NCBI GenBank assembly: GCA_036734025.1
Contig: DAIMZI010000036.1
Coordinates: forward strand, 1-5,544
Length of the DNA: 5,544 bases
Direction: 5' to 3'
DNA from: DAIMZI01 sp036734025
GTDB lineage: Bacteria; Pseudomonadota; Alphaproteobacteria; Rhizobiales; Rhodomicrobiaceae
The notes under the pieces are model-generated. The model searched no databases and was not told the DNA's origin. It saw only the letters and a list, made by a program, of their open reading frames with translations. A program made the translations under genes and the position numbers. Of this stretch, positions 1-5,544 are shown one piece after another (the stretch's first letter is position 1; each line of letters begins with the position of its first letter).

Positions 1-232
1 CGAGCAGTTCGGAATATTCCTCGCCCACGCCCTTGATGCGCATCAGGTCGCACATGTTGGTCCATTTCAGGATCAGCTTTTCATTGACGCCGGTCAGTTC
101 GGCGACGTCCTTGCGACCCTTGCGGGTTGCGCCGCGCTCCAGCAGATGATGCGTGCGTTTGATACCGTGCTTGCGCAATATGTCGCCATATTTGCCGCCG
201 ATGCCTTCAATGGTCTCGATTGGATAGCTCAT
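1..232 (-). CDS. DUF4332 domain protein, N-terminal part (3' end cut by window edge)
   Basis: Seventy-seven codons are visible, starting MSYPIETIEGIGGKYGDILR. The pattern is that of DUF4332 proteins. A first helix-hairpin-helix-like motif lies at about residues 8-24 (IEGIGGKYGDILRKHGI). A central segment GRKDVAELTG…NEKLILKW follows at about 39-57, and a second motif, LMRIKGVGEEYSELL, at about 63-77. Such motifs usually bind DNA or nucleic acid non-specifically, but the family has no established function that I know of, so a nucleic-acid role is inference. Family members are, from memory, roughly 130-140 residues, so about half is missing beyond the left edge. The ATG is supported by a strong GGGAGG seven bases upstream and by the family N-terminus. 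The gene is divergent from the HerA-like ATPase gene and may share its control region. Family assignment is confident; function is not. Confidence 0.85.
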   Translation of the reverse strand, partial: MSYPIETIEGIGGKYGDILRKHGIKRTHHLLERGATRKGRKDVAELTGVNEKLILKWTNMCDLMRIKGVGEEYSELL

Positions 233-238
233 TTGCGC

Positions 239-245
239 GCCTCCC
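239..245 (-). promoter_or_regulatory. Ribosome binding site of the DUF4332 gene
   Basis: Read on the minus strand this is GGGAGGC. The GGGAGG core ends 7 bases before the ATG at 232-230. It is a near-ideal Shine-Dalgarno sequence and fixes the start codon of the DUF4332 gene. Confidence 0.7.
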
Positions 246-565
246 ATGATAATCCGGCGATATGTTGTGTCCGGCTTGCGTCGCGCGCGCTGCGCCCTCC
301 ACATCATACCGGCCAAAAAATGTTAGCGCCTGCGCGCCGCGATACAAGTATACAATTCGAACAAACCCTTGATTGCCGCCGGTTTTTCGATGTTTTTGTG
401 GACAATGGCTCAATTTGCGCATCATCGGCGCTCCAGCGTCGCCGTTACGGTGCGTATTGCGGGCAAATCTGGCTAAGGTATGCAGAGAGCGAAGGTGCTT
501 GGCAGATGGGTGAATCGTGCGCCCTGCTGATTGATCCGGTTCGCCGGGGATGTGGATTTTTCGAC

Positions 566-572
566 GAAGGGA
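566..572 (+). promoter_or_regulatory. Ribosome binding site of the HerA-like ATPase gene
   Basis: GAAGGGA lies 7 bases before the ATG at 580. It decides the start: the in-frame ATG at 550 (adding MWIFRRRDWA) has no comparable site at proper spacing, and its extra residues do not look like the family N-terminus. Confidence 0.6.
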
Positions 573-579
573 TTGGGCC

Positions 580-2082
580 ATGGCGATTGAAGAGCCTCAC
601 GTTTTTATCGGCAAGAGCATCGAGCCCGAGGGGCTGCTGCTGCGTCTGGCGAACCGGCATGGGCTGATCACCGGCGCGACCGGCACGGGCAAGACCGTAT
701 CGCTGCAAATTCTTGCCGAAGGTTTTTCGGCGCACGGCGTGCCGGTGTTCTGCGCCGATGTGAAAGGCGATCTGTCGGGGGTCGGCGCGGCTGGGGTGAC
801 CAAGCCGGCACTGGAAAAGCGCGCCCAGACCATTGAAATGACCGATTACAAGCTTGAGGCTTTTCCTGTCGTGTTCTGGGATCTGTTCGGTGAGCAGGGT
901 CATCCGATACGCACCACGATCCTCGACATGGGGCCGCTCTTGCTGTCGCGTCTTCTGGGGCTCAACGAGACGCAGGAAGGCGTGCTCAACATCGCGTTCC
1001 GCGTGGCGGCCGATGAGAATATGCCACTGCTTGATCTCAAGGACCTGCGCGCGATGATGGTCAATGTATCCGAGCGCGCCAGCGAACTGTCGGCGAAATA
1101 TGGCAATGTGTCCGGCGCGTCTGTGGGCGCCATTCAGCGCCGGGTGCTGGTGATGGAAGAACAATCGGCCGATTTTTTCTTTGGCGAACCGGCGCTGGAT
1201 GTGGCCGATTTCATGCGCATCGCTCCGGATGGCCGTGGCTATATCAATGTGCTCGCTGCCGACAGGCTGATGACCAATCCGCAGCTTTACGCAACTTTCC
1301 TGCTCTGGCTGCTGGCTGAACTGTTCGGCAAGCTGCCCGAAGTCGGCGATCCCGAAAAGCCCAAGCTCGTCTTCTTCTTCGACGAAGCCCATCTGCTGTT
1401 CACGGATGCGCCCAAGGCCCTGCTGACCAAGATCGAACAGGTCGTGCGGCTGATCCGCTCCAAGGGTGTGGGGGTCTATTTCGTCACGCAGAACCCGCTC
1501 GATGTGCCCGACACTGTGTCGAGCCAGCTCGGCAACCGCATTCAGCACGCCCTGCGCGCCTTCACCCCGCGCGAGCAGCGTGCGGTCAAGGCGGCGGCCA
1601 GCACCTTCCGCCCCAACCCCGAAATAGATACCGAGCGCGCCATTCTCGAACTCGGCGTCGGCGAGGCGTTGGTCTCCACCTTGCGCAAGAAGGGCGAGCC
1701 GTCGATCGTGCAGCGCACGCTGGTGCGCCCGCCCTCCTCGCGGCTCGGTCCGATCAGCGTCGAGGAGCGCGCCGAACTGATCAGCGGCAGTCCCGTGCGC
1801 GGCATCTATGACACGGCAATCGATCGCGATTCGGCCTATGAGATGCTCAAGCGCCGGGCCGAAGCGAAGGCGAGCGCGCAAGCGCAGGCCGAACAGGCGC
1901 AGGGCCAGGAAGATGATCATGAGCGCCGCGGCGAATTCCGAATTCCGCAAAGGCAACGCAACGGGAGCACACGCCGCGCGCCATCCTCGCGCCGGCAATC
2001 GCCGCTGGAAGCCTTCGCCACCTCGTTCATGCGCCGGCTAGGAACCGAATTGGGGCGGATCCTGACGTCGCGGCGGCGTTGA
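580..2082 (+). CDS. HerA-like helicase/ATPase, YjgR family (DUF853)
   Basis: The 500-residue protein has the usual length for this family of predicted cytoplasmic P-loop ATPases in the HerA/FtsK group. The true substrate is unknown; related HerA proteins are DNA-translocating hexamers. Visible motifs are the N-terminal VFIGKS at 8-13, Walker A GATGTGKT at 32-39, VFCADVKGDLSG soon after, and FWDLFGEQGHPIR. Walker B is KLVFFFDEAHLLF with D268/E269. A polar sensor-like segment YFVTQNPLDVP has Q304, followed by QLGNRIQHALRAFTPREQ and a VQRTLVRPPSSR motif. After about residue 425 comes a charged, Ala/Gln/Glu-rich linker. The conserved tail SPLEAFATSFMRRLGTELGR follows, ending in a short basic TSRRR. 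The start at 580 is chosen over 550 because of its Shine-Dalgarno and the family N-terminus. The RNase T2 gene starts 22 bases after its stop, so co-transcription is likely. Family identity is very sure; cellular role is not known. E. coli yjgR is the named relative. Confidence 0.93.
   Translation: MAIEEPHVFIGKSIEPEGLLLRLANRHGLITGATGTGKTVSLQILAEGFSAHGVPVFCADVKGDLSGVGAAGVTKPALEKRAQTIEMTDYKLEAFPVVFWDLFGEQGHPIRTTILDMGPLLLSRLLGLNETQEGVLNIAFRVAADENMPLLDLKDLRAMMVNVSERASELSAKYGNVSGASVGAIQRRVLVMEEQSADFFFGEPALDVADFMRIAPDGRGYINVLAADRLMTNPQLYATFLLWLLAELFGKLPEVGDPEKPKLVFFFDEAHLLFTDAPKALLTKIEQVVRLIRSKGVGVYFVTQNPLDVPDTVSSQLGNRIQHALRAFTPREQRAVKAAASTFRPNPEIDTERAILELGVGEALVSTLRKKGEPSIVQRTLVRPPSSRLGPISVEERAELISGSPVRGIYDTAIDRDSAYEMLKRRAEAKASAQAQAEQAQGQEDDHERRGEFRIPQRQRNGSTRRAPSSRRQSPLEAFATSFMRRLGTELGRILTSRRR
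1933..1946 (+). repeat. 7-bp tandem repeat GAATTCC x2 in the ATPase linker
   Basis: Two perfect back-to-back copies of GAATTCC lie in the part of the gene that codes for the variable linker before the conserved C-terminal tail. The unit is not a multiple of three, yet conserved family sequence is in frame on both sides. Loss or gain of one copy would shift the frame. Confidence 0.6.
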
Positions 2083-2087
2083 GGGCT

Positions 2088-2093
2088 GGGAGG
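2088..2093 (+). promoter_or_regulatory. Ribosome binding site of the RNase T2 gene
   Basis: GGGAGG sits in the 22-base gap after the ATPase stop, 11 bases before the ATG at 2105. The spacing is slightly long, but it would be 20 bases for the next in-frame ATG at 2114, so it favours 2105. Confidence 0.55.
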
Positions 2094-2104
2094 CCCGAAA
2101 GACA

Positions 2105-2818
2105 ATGAGTGTTATGCGTATCTGGCTTGCCGAGGCGCTGCTTGCCGTGGTGTTGCTTGCCGTCGTGCTGCTTGCCGGTCTGGCCGCGCCGGCCCTGGCC
2201 GATGATGAGCCCGGCGAATTCGATTATTATGTGCTGAGCTTGTCCTGGTCGCCGACCTACTGCGAAACCGAGGGTCGCGACGATCGCGGACCACAATGCA
2301 ACGGTTCCCGCCCCTATGCCTTCGTGCTCCACGGGCTCTGGCCGCAATATGACAAGGGCTGGCCGGAATTCTGCGACACCGGCGAGCGCCCATGGGTGCC
2401 GCGCGAGACCATCGACGCGATGCTCGACATCATGCCCAGTCCGCGGCTGGTCATCCATCAATACCGCAAGCACGGCACGTGCAGCGGGCTTAACGTGGCA
2501 GACTATTTCGCCGCCTCGCGCCGCGCCTTCGCAAGCATAACCATCCCCGAGCGCTTTACGCGCCCTTCAACACCGCTGACGGTCGGCCCGGATGAGGTCG
2601 TGCGCGAGTTCCTGGGCGCAAATGCGGGTCTGCGCGAGGACATGCTTGTTGTAAGTTGCGGCGCCAGGCGGCTGCGTGAGGTGCGGATCTGCCTGTCGCG
2701 CGAGCTTGAACCCACAAGCTGCGGCCCCAACGAGACGGAGCGCAGGCTTTGCCGGATTTCGCGGGCGCTGATGCCGCCGGTGCGCGCTTCGGCCACCCCG
2801 CGACGATATCGCTACTGA
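2105..2818 (+). CDS. Secreted ribonuclease T2 family protein
   Basis: This 237-residue protein has an N-terminal signal peptide with a long Leu/Ala/Val core and a likely signal peptidase I site after ALA (residue 32), giving a mature periplasmic or secreted enzyme. Opening LSLSWSPTYC and both T2 signature blocks are present: CAS I FVLHGLWPQ at 73-81 with catalytic H76, and CAS II HQYRKHGTCSG at 118-128 with H118 and H123. RNase T2 enzymes cut single-stranded RNA through a 2',3'-cyclic phosphate; bacterial members such as E. coli RNase I act in the periplasm. In the CAS II block the residue after the first His is Q119, where the well-studied enzymes have a catalytic Glu. Eight cysteines (53, 65, 90, 126, 185, 196, 206, 216) in the mature part could form up to four disulfides, fitting an exported protein. 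It follows the ATPase gene by 22 bases and converges on glyS. The family call is sure; activity and physiological substrate are inferred. Confidence 0.93.
   Translation: MSVMRIWLAEALLAVVLLAVVLLAGLAAPALADDEPGEFDYYVLSLSWSPTYCETEGRDDRGPQCNGSRPYAFVLHGLWPQYDKGWPEFCDTGERPWVPRETIDAMLDIMPSPRLVIHQYRKHGTCSGLNVADYFAASRRAFASITIPERFTRPSTPLTVGPDEVVREFLGANAGLREDMLVVSCGARRLREVRICLSRELEPTSCGPNETERRLCRISRALMPPVRASATPRRYRY
2138..2177 (+). repeat. 15-bp imperfect tandem repeat (about 2.7 copies) in the RNase T2 signal peptide
   Basis: Units CTGCTTGCCGTGGTG, TTGCTTGCCGTCGTG and a partial CTGCTTGCCG follow each other directly. They encode LLAVV-LLAVV-LLA at residues 12-24, the hydrophobic core of the signal peptide. 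Because the unit is five codons, copy changes would lengthen or shorten the core without breaking the frame. The units differ from each other at only two positions, which points to duplication by slippage. Confidence 0.8.
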
Positions 2819-2829
2819 GCGGCTGGGCT

Positions 2830-4995
2830 TTAGCCTTCGATCTTCGTGAAATCGGCTATCTGACCGGCAATGGCGCGAATGCGGGCGAGCAGGCGTAGCC
2901 GGTTTTCCCGCAGGGCTGCATCATCGGCATTCACGGTCACATGATCAAAGAAGGCATCGACGGGCGCGCGAAGCTCGGCGATGGCGGTCATCGCCCTTGC
3001 GAAATCCTCATCGCCAAGGGCCTTTTTCACGGCTGCGCTCACTTTCGTGATGGCGTCGTGCAGCGCGCGCTCTTCGTCCAGCGCGAACAGCTTGGGTTGC
3101 GGCTTGCCGTCGTGGGCGCGGTCGTCCTTCTTTTCCTCGATGCGCAGGATATTGGCGGCGCGCTTGACCCCGGCCAGCAGGTTGGCGCCGTCGTCCGTTT
3201 CGAGGAAGCGGCCCAGCGCCTCGACCCGCGCGACGATCATCATGAGATCGTCCTGGCCGGGCAGGGCGAAGACGGCGTCGATCAGATCATGGCGCGCGCC
3301 CTGTTCGCGCAGGTGGACCTTGAGCCGTTCGGCGAAGAAGGCAAGCAGATCAAGCGTACTTGTCGAAATTTGCTGGCCACTCCACACGTCGCTCACGCGC
3401 ACCGTCGCTGCAAGTGTATCACCGGATGACGCGACAGGCTGTCGTTTAGCTGAGTCCTGTGCCCATCGTTCCGCGACAATCTCCAAAATCGATACAAGCG
3501 GCAGGCGCAGCCGGTTCTCCAGCACGATGCGGATGACACCGAGCGCGGCGCGGCGCAGCGCATATGGGTCTTTGCTGCCCGTCGGCTTCTCGTCGATGGC
3601 CCAGAAACCGGCAAGCATGTCGAGCTTGTCGGCCAGCGCCACCGCGACCGCAACTGGCTCAGACGGCACATCATCGCTCGGCCCGGCGGGCTTGTAATGC
3701 GCGGCGATGGCATCGGCCACCGCCTCCGGCTCGCCCATCGCGCGCGCGATATAGCGCCCGATCACGCCCTGAAGCTCGGGGAACTCGCCGACCGTCTCGC
3801 TGACCAGGTCGGCCTTGGCCAGTCGTGCCGCGCGCTCGGCCATGTCGGCATCGGCGCCCACCGTCGGCGCGATCTCGCGCGCCAGCAGCGCCACGCGCTC
3901 CACCCGCTCGCCCAGCGTGCCCAGCCTGTCCTGAAAGGTGATCTGGTCGAGCTTGGGCGCCATCGCCTCCAGCCCGCGCTTGCGGTCATTGTCCCAGAAG
4001 AACTTGGCGTCCGACAGCCGCGCGCGGATCACACGCTCGTTGCCCGCGACGATAGCCGCGCCGCCGTCATCGGCCTCGATATTCGCGACCAGGATAAATT
4101 TGTTGGCGAGCCCGCCCGAGCGCTGGCGAAGGGAGAAGCATTTCTGATGGGTCTTTAGCGACGTGGTGATGATTTCGGGCGGCACGTCCAGGAAGGCGTC
4201 ATCGAACCTGCCAAGCAAAACCACGGGCCACTCGACGAGCCCCGCATTCTCGTCAATAAGCCCGTGGTCTTCGACAAGGTCAAGATTTTCCCGAAGAGCG
4301 AGTGCTTCGGCTTTTTCTCTTATTAGTTGCACCCTCATTGGTCTTGCAACCATAACGTTAATTTTTTCCAGAACGGTTGCATAGTCCTTTACGGAGCGCA
4401 TCGATATAGACTTTGGTCTAATAGGCGAGCCACTGCCGGCCGACAGGAAACGATGCCCGAAGGTGCGTGGCGCACTGTCCACGCCAGGTACATCGACATG
4501 CACATGCTCGCCATCAACCAGACACAAGATGTTGTGCAGCGGGCGCACCCAGCGCAACTGGCCATCGCCCCAGCGCATGGATTTGGGCCAGGGGAAGCTG
4601 CGGATGATATCGGGCACCAGCCGCGCAACCACCGCGCCAAGCGCCTCGCCCGGCCGCTCGATCACAGCGACATAATATGCGCCCTTGTTGTCCTTGCGGA
4701 TCTCACAGGCCGCCACATCGGCCAGGCCCGCGGCGCGCAGGAAACCCTCGATGGCCTTGTCCGGCGCGCCGACGCGCGGGCCCTTGCGCTCCTCGCTGAT
4801 GTCGGGAGATTTCAGCGCCAGGCCTTCGAGCACCAGACTCAGGCGGCGCGGGGTGCTGTAGGTCTGCGCATTTCCAGCGGGCAGGCCGGCCGCCGCAAGC
4901 GCCTCGCTCATCAGCCGGCGCAGATCGCCTTCCGCTCGCGCCTGCATGCGCGCCGGGATTTCCTCGCTGAACAACTCAAGCAGCAGATCAGCCAT
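2830..4995 (-). CDS. glyS: Glycyl-tRNA synthetase beta subunit
   Basis: The 721-residue protein is the beta subunit of the alpha2beta2 bacterial glycyl-tRNA synthetase, needed with GlyQ to charge tRNA-Gly; it supplies most tRNA recognition. Family landmarks in order are MADLLLELFSEEIPARMQ at the N-terminus, GLVEWPVVLLG, THQKCFSL (Cys where most members have an aromatic residue), and VAGNERVIRARLSDAKFFW. Then come EFPELQG at about 404-410, AHYKP at about 431-436, DKLD at about 456, PTGSKDPYALRR at 471-482, LREQGARHDLIDAV, and the C-terminal FFDHVTVNADD…ADFTKIEG. An in-frame ATG at 5013 is possible, but the homologous N-terminus begins at 4995, where the start overlaps the glyQ end by 8 bases. 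Two stretches look unlike the rest. Residues 189-232 are low in GC with rare codons, and about 508-546 is a hydrophilic, probably inserted segment. The gene ends 11 bases from the convergent RNase T2 stop, with no clear terminator. Confidence 0.97.
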   Translation of the reverse strand: MADLLLELFSEEIPARMQARAEGDLRRLMSEALAAAGLPAGNAQTYSTPRRLSLVLEGLALKSPDISEERKGPRVGAPDKAIEGFLRAAGLADVAACEIRKDNKGAYYVAVIERPGEALGAVVARLVPDIIRSFPWPKSMRWGDGQLRWVRPLHNILCLVDGEHVHVDVPGVDSAPRTFGHRFLSAGSGSPIRPKSISMRSVKDYATVLEKINVMVARPMRVQLIREKAEALALRENLDLVEDHGLIDENAGLVEWPVVLLGRFDDAFLDVPPEIITTSLKTHQKCFSLRQRSGGLANKFILVANIEADDGGAAIVAGNERVIRARLSDAKFFWDNDRKRGLEAMAPKLDQITFQDRLGTLGERVERVALLAREIAPTVGADADMAERAARLAKADLVSETVGEFPELQGVIGRYIARAMGEPEAVADAIAAHYKPAGPSDDVPSEPVAVAVALADKLDMLAGFWAIDEKPTGSKDPYALRRAALGVIRIVLENRLRLPLVSILEIVAERWAQDSAKRQPVASSGDTLAATVRVSDVWSGQQISTSTLDLLAFFAERLKVHLREQGARHDLIDAVFALPGQDDLMMIVARVEALGRFLETDDGANLLAGVKRAANILRIEEKKDDRAHDGKPQPKLFALDEERALHDAITKVSAAVKKALGDEDFARAMTAIAELRAPVDAFFDHVTVNADDAALRENRLRLLARIRAIAGQIADFTKIEG
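4988..4995 (-). other. glyQ/glyS 8-base reading-frame overlap
   Basis: On the minus strand the bases ATGGCTGA hold both the glyS start codon and the glyQ stop codon. Upstream of the glyS ATG there is only G/C-rich glyQ coding sequence and no purine-rich Shine-Dalgarno. Translation of glyS therefore probably depends on ribosomes finishing glyQ, which would keep the two subunits in balance. This is inferred from the arrangement. Confidence 0.65.
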
Positions 4996-5544
4996 CGCCC
5001 GCGCCCCCGCCATCGGTCTTCAGCCACGCCGCGCAGCACGCCTTTGCCAGTTCGCGCACGCGCAGGATGTAGCTTTGCCGCTCGGTGACGGAGATCACGC
5101 CGCGCGCATCGAGCAGATTGAAGATGTGGCTGGCGGTGATGCACTGGTCATAGGCCGGCAGGGCCATCAGATGACGCTCGCCAGCCTCGCCGGCGTCAAG
5201 CAGAGCCTGACATTCAGCCTCGGCGTCGCGAAAATGCTGGAACAGCCTGCCGGTGTCGGCATGCTCGAAATTGTAGCGCGAATATTCCTTCTCGGCCTGC
5301 AGGAACACATCGCCGTAAGACACGCGCTCAGCGCCGACGCCGCCGTTGAAATTGAGATCATAGACATTCTCGACGCCCTGCACATACATCGCCAGCCGCT
5401 CCAGCCCATAGGTCAACTCGCCCGTGACGGGCGCACAATCAAACCCGCCGACCTGCTGGAAATAGGTGAACTGGCTGACCTCCATGCCATCGCACCAGAC
5501 CTCCCAGCCGAGGCCCCAGGCGCCGAGCGTCGGGCTCTCCCAGT
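4988..5544 (-). CDS. glyQ: Glycyl-tRNA synthetase alpha subunit, C-terminal part (5' end cut by window edge)
   Basis: A total of 184 codons plus stop are visible. The open frame continues to the right edge, reading WESPTLGAWGLGWEVWCDGM in its first residues. That segment and what follows (VSQFTYFQQVGGFDCAPVTG, then TYGLERLAMYVQG, YGDVFLQAEKEYSRYNFEHAD, and the C-terminal FNLLDARGVISVTERQSYILRVRELAKA) match bacterial GlyQ closely. GLERLAM corresponds to class II motif 3, where the conserved Arg takes part in ATP binding. GlyQ is the catalytic class II subunit that makes glycyl-adenylate and, with GlyS, charges tRNA-Gly. The family is about 300 residues, so roughly 115 N-terminal residues lie outside. 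An internal Met at 5485 is not the start, since conserved sequence continues upstream of it. It forms an operon with the overlapping glyS. Confidence 0.97.
   Translation of the reverse strand, partial: WESPTLGAWGLGWEVWCDGMEVSQFTYFQQVGGFDCAPVTGELTYGLERLAMYVQGVENVYDLNFNGGVGAERVSYGDVFLQAEKEYSRYNFEHADTGRLFQHFRDAEAECQALLDAGEAGERHLMALPAYDQCITASHIFNLLDARGVISVTERQSYILRVRELAKACCAAWLKTDGGGAGDG

Larger units (their letters stand above)
233..579. other. Divergent intergenic region of about 350 bases
   Basis: This is the only sizeable gene-free stretch. It should hold promoters for both the leftward DUF4332 gene and the rightward ATPase gene. Its middle (about 305-410) is noticeably more AT-rich than the flanking genes. 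Visible elements are a directly repeated ATACAA (342-347 and 350-355), a small dyad TTGTGGACAA (396-405) that resembles a DnaA box, one GANTC site (512-516), and the two Shine-Dalgarno sequences at its ends. No convincing sigma-70 -35/-10 pair was found in either direction. The best rightward guess is TTGCGG at 457-462 with TATGCA at 479-484 (16-base spacer), which is weak. Open frames run through it but lack a plausible ribosome site or protein-like composition. I see no RNA gene. Confidence 0.5.

Noticed and set aside
457..484. TTGCGG / TATGCA as a promoter for the ATPase gene
   Set aside because: Both hexamers match the consensus poorly, and a 16-base spacing is the only support. It is too weak to annotate.
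550..579. Upstream ATG of the ATPase gene (start at 550)
   Set aside because: The added MWIFRRRDWA is not family-like, and the good Shine-Dalgarno GAAGGGA serves the ATG at 580.
146..667. A 173-codon plus-strand frame across the intergenic region
   Set aside because: It overlaps the DUF4332 gene and the true ATPase start, has no plausible ribosome site, and its product has no protein-family character.
445..1998. A 517-codon open frame on the minus strand, antisense to the HerA-like ATPase gene
   Set aside because: It mirrors a GC-rich gene with strong codon bias and is rich in Arg, His, Ala and Leu. It shows no recognisable family motif, and the plus strand encodes an unmistakable ATPase. 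It is a shadow frame.
580..2818. A HerA-containing anti-phage defence module
   Set aside because: Known HerA defence pairs have partners such as SIR2 or DUF4297 proteins or NurA nucleases. Here the ATPase is of the widespread YjgR type, the neighbour is an exported RNase T2, and there are no mobile-element or defence-island signs.
2821..2835. Possible bidirectional terminator between the RNase T2 gene and glyS
   Set aside because: The stems are only four base pairs and lack a T-run on either strand.
4996..5013. Upstream ATG of glyS (start at 5013)
   Set aside because: The homologous N-terminus MADLLLELFSEEIP begins at 4995. The extra six residues are just glyQ end sequence read in another frame.

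Overview
The window is a GC-rich chromosomal segment that looks alphaproteobacterial. The main reason is the separate glyQ and glyS genes of the two-subunit (alpha2beta2) bacterial glycyl-tRNA synthetase. The glyS C-terminus (…ADFTKIEG), the HerA-like ATPase and the RNase T2 also read like the versions I know from Hyphomicrobiales-type alphaproteobacteria. The order is inferred from family resemblance, not demonstrated.

Layout from left to right. Positions 1-232 (minus strand) hold the start of a DUF4332 protein with two helix-hairpin-helix-like motifs, cut by the left edge. A divergent intergenic region of about 350 bases (233-579) separates it from a plus-strand pair. The first gene of that pair is a HerA-like/YjgR-family (DUF853) ATPase at 580-2082. 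The second, 22 bases later with its own Shine-Dalgarno sequence, is a secreted RNase T2 family enzyme at 2105-2818. Eleven bases beyond the RNase stop is the stop codon of the convergent glyS (2830-4995, minus). Its start codon overlaps the end of glyQ (4988-5544, minus, 5' part missing) by 8 bases.

How the genes work together. glyQ and glyS form one translation operon whose two products assemble into one enzyme, and the overlap implies translational coupling. The ATPase and the RNase are close enough to share a transcript. However, one is cytoplasmic and the other carries a signal peptide, so a shared job is only a possibility. The DUF4332 gene and the ATPase gene share an intergenic control region.

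This is mostly ordinary core-genome content, and I see no mobile element, CRISPR array, RNA gene or clear new defence system. The points most worth checking are small. They are a patch in glyS with low GC and rare codons, a Gln in place of the usual catalytic Glu in the RNase T2, a 15-bp tandem repeat inside the RNase signal peptide, and a 7-bp tandem repeat in the ATPase linker.
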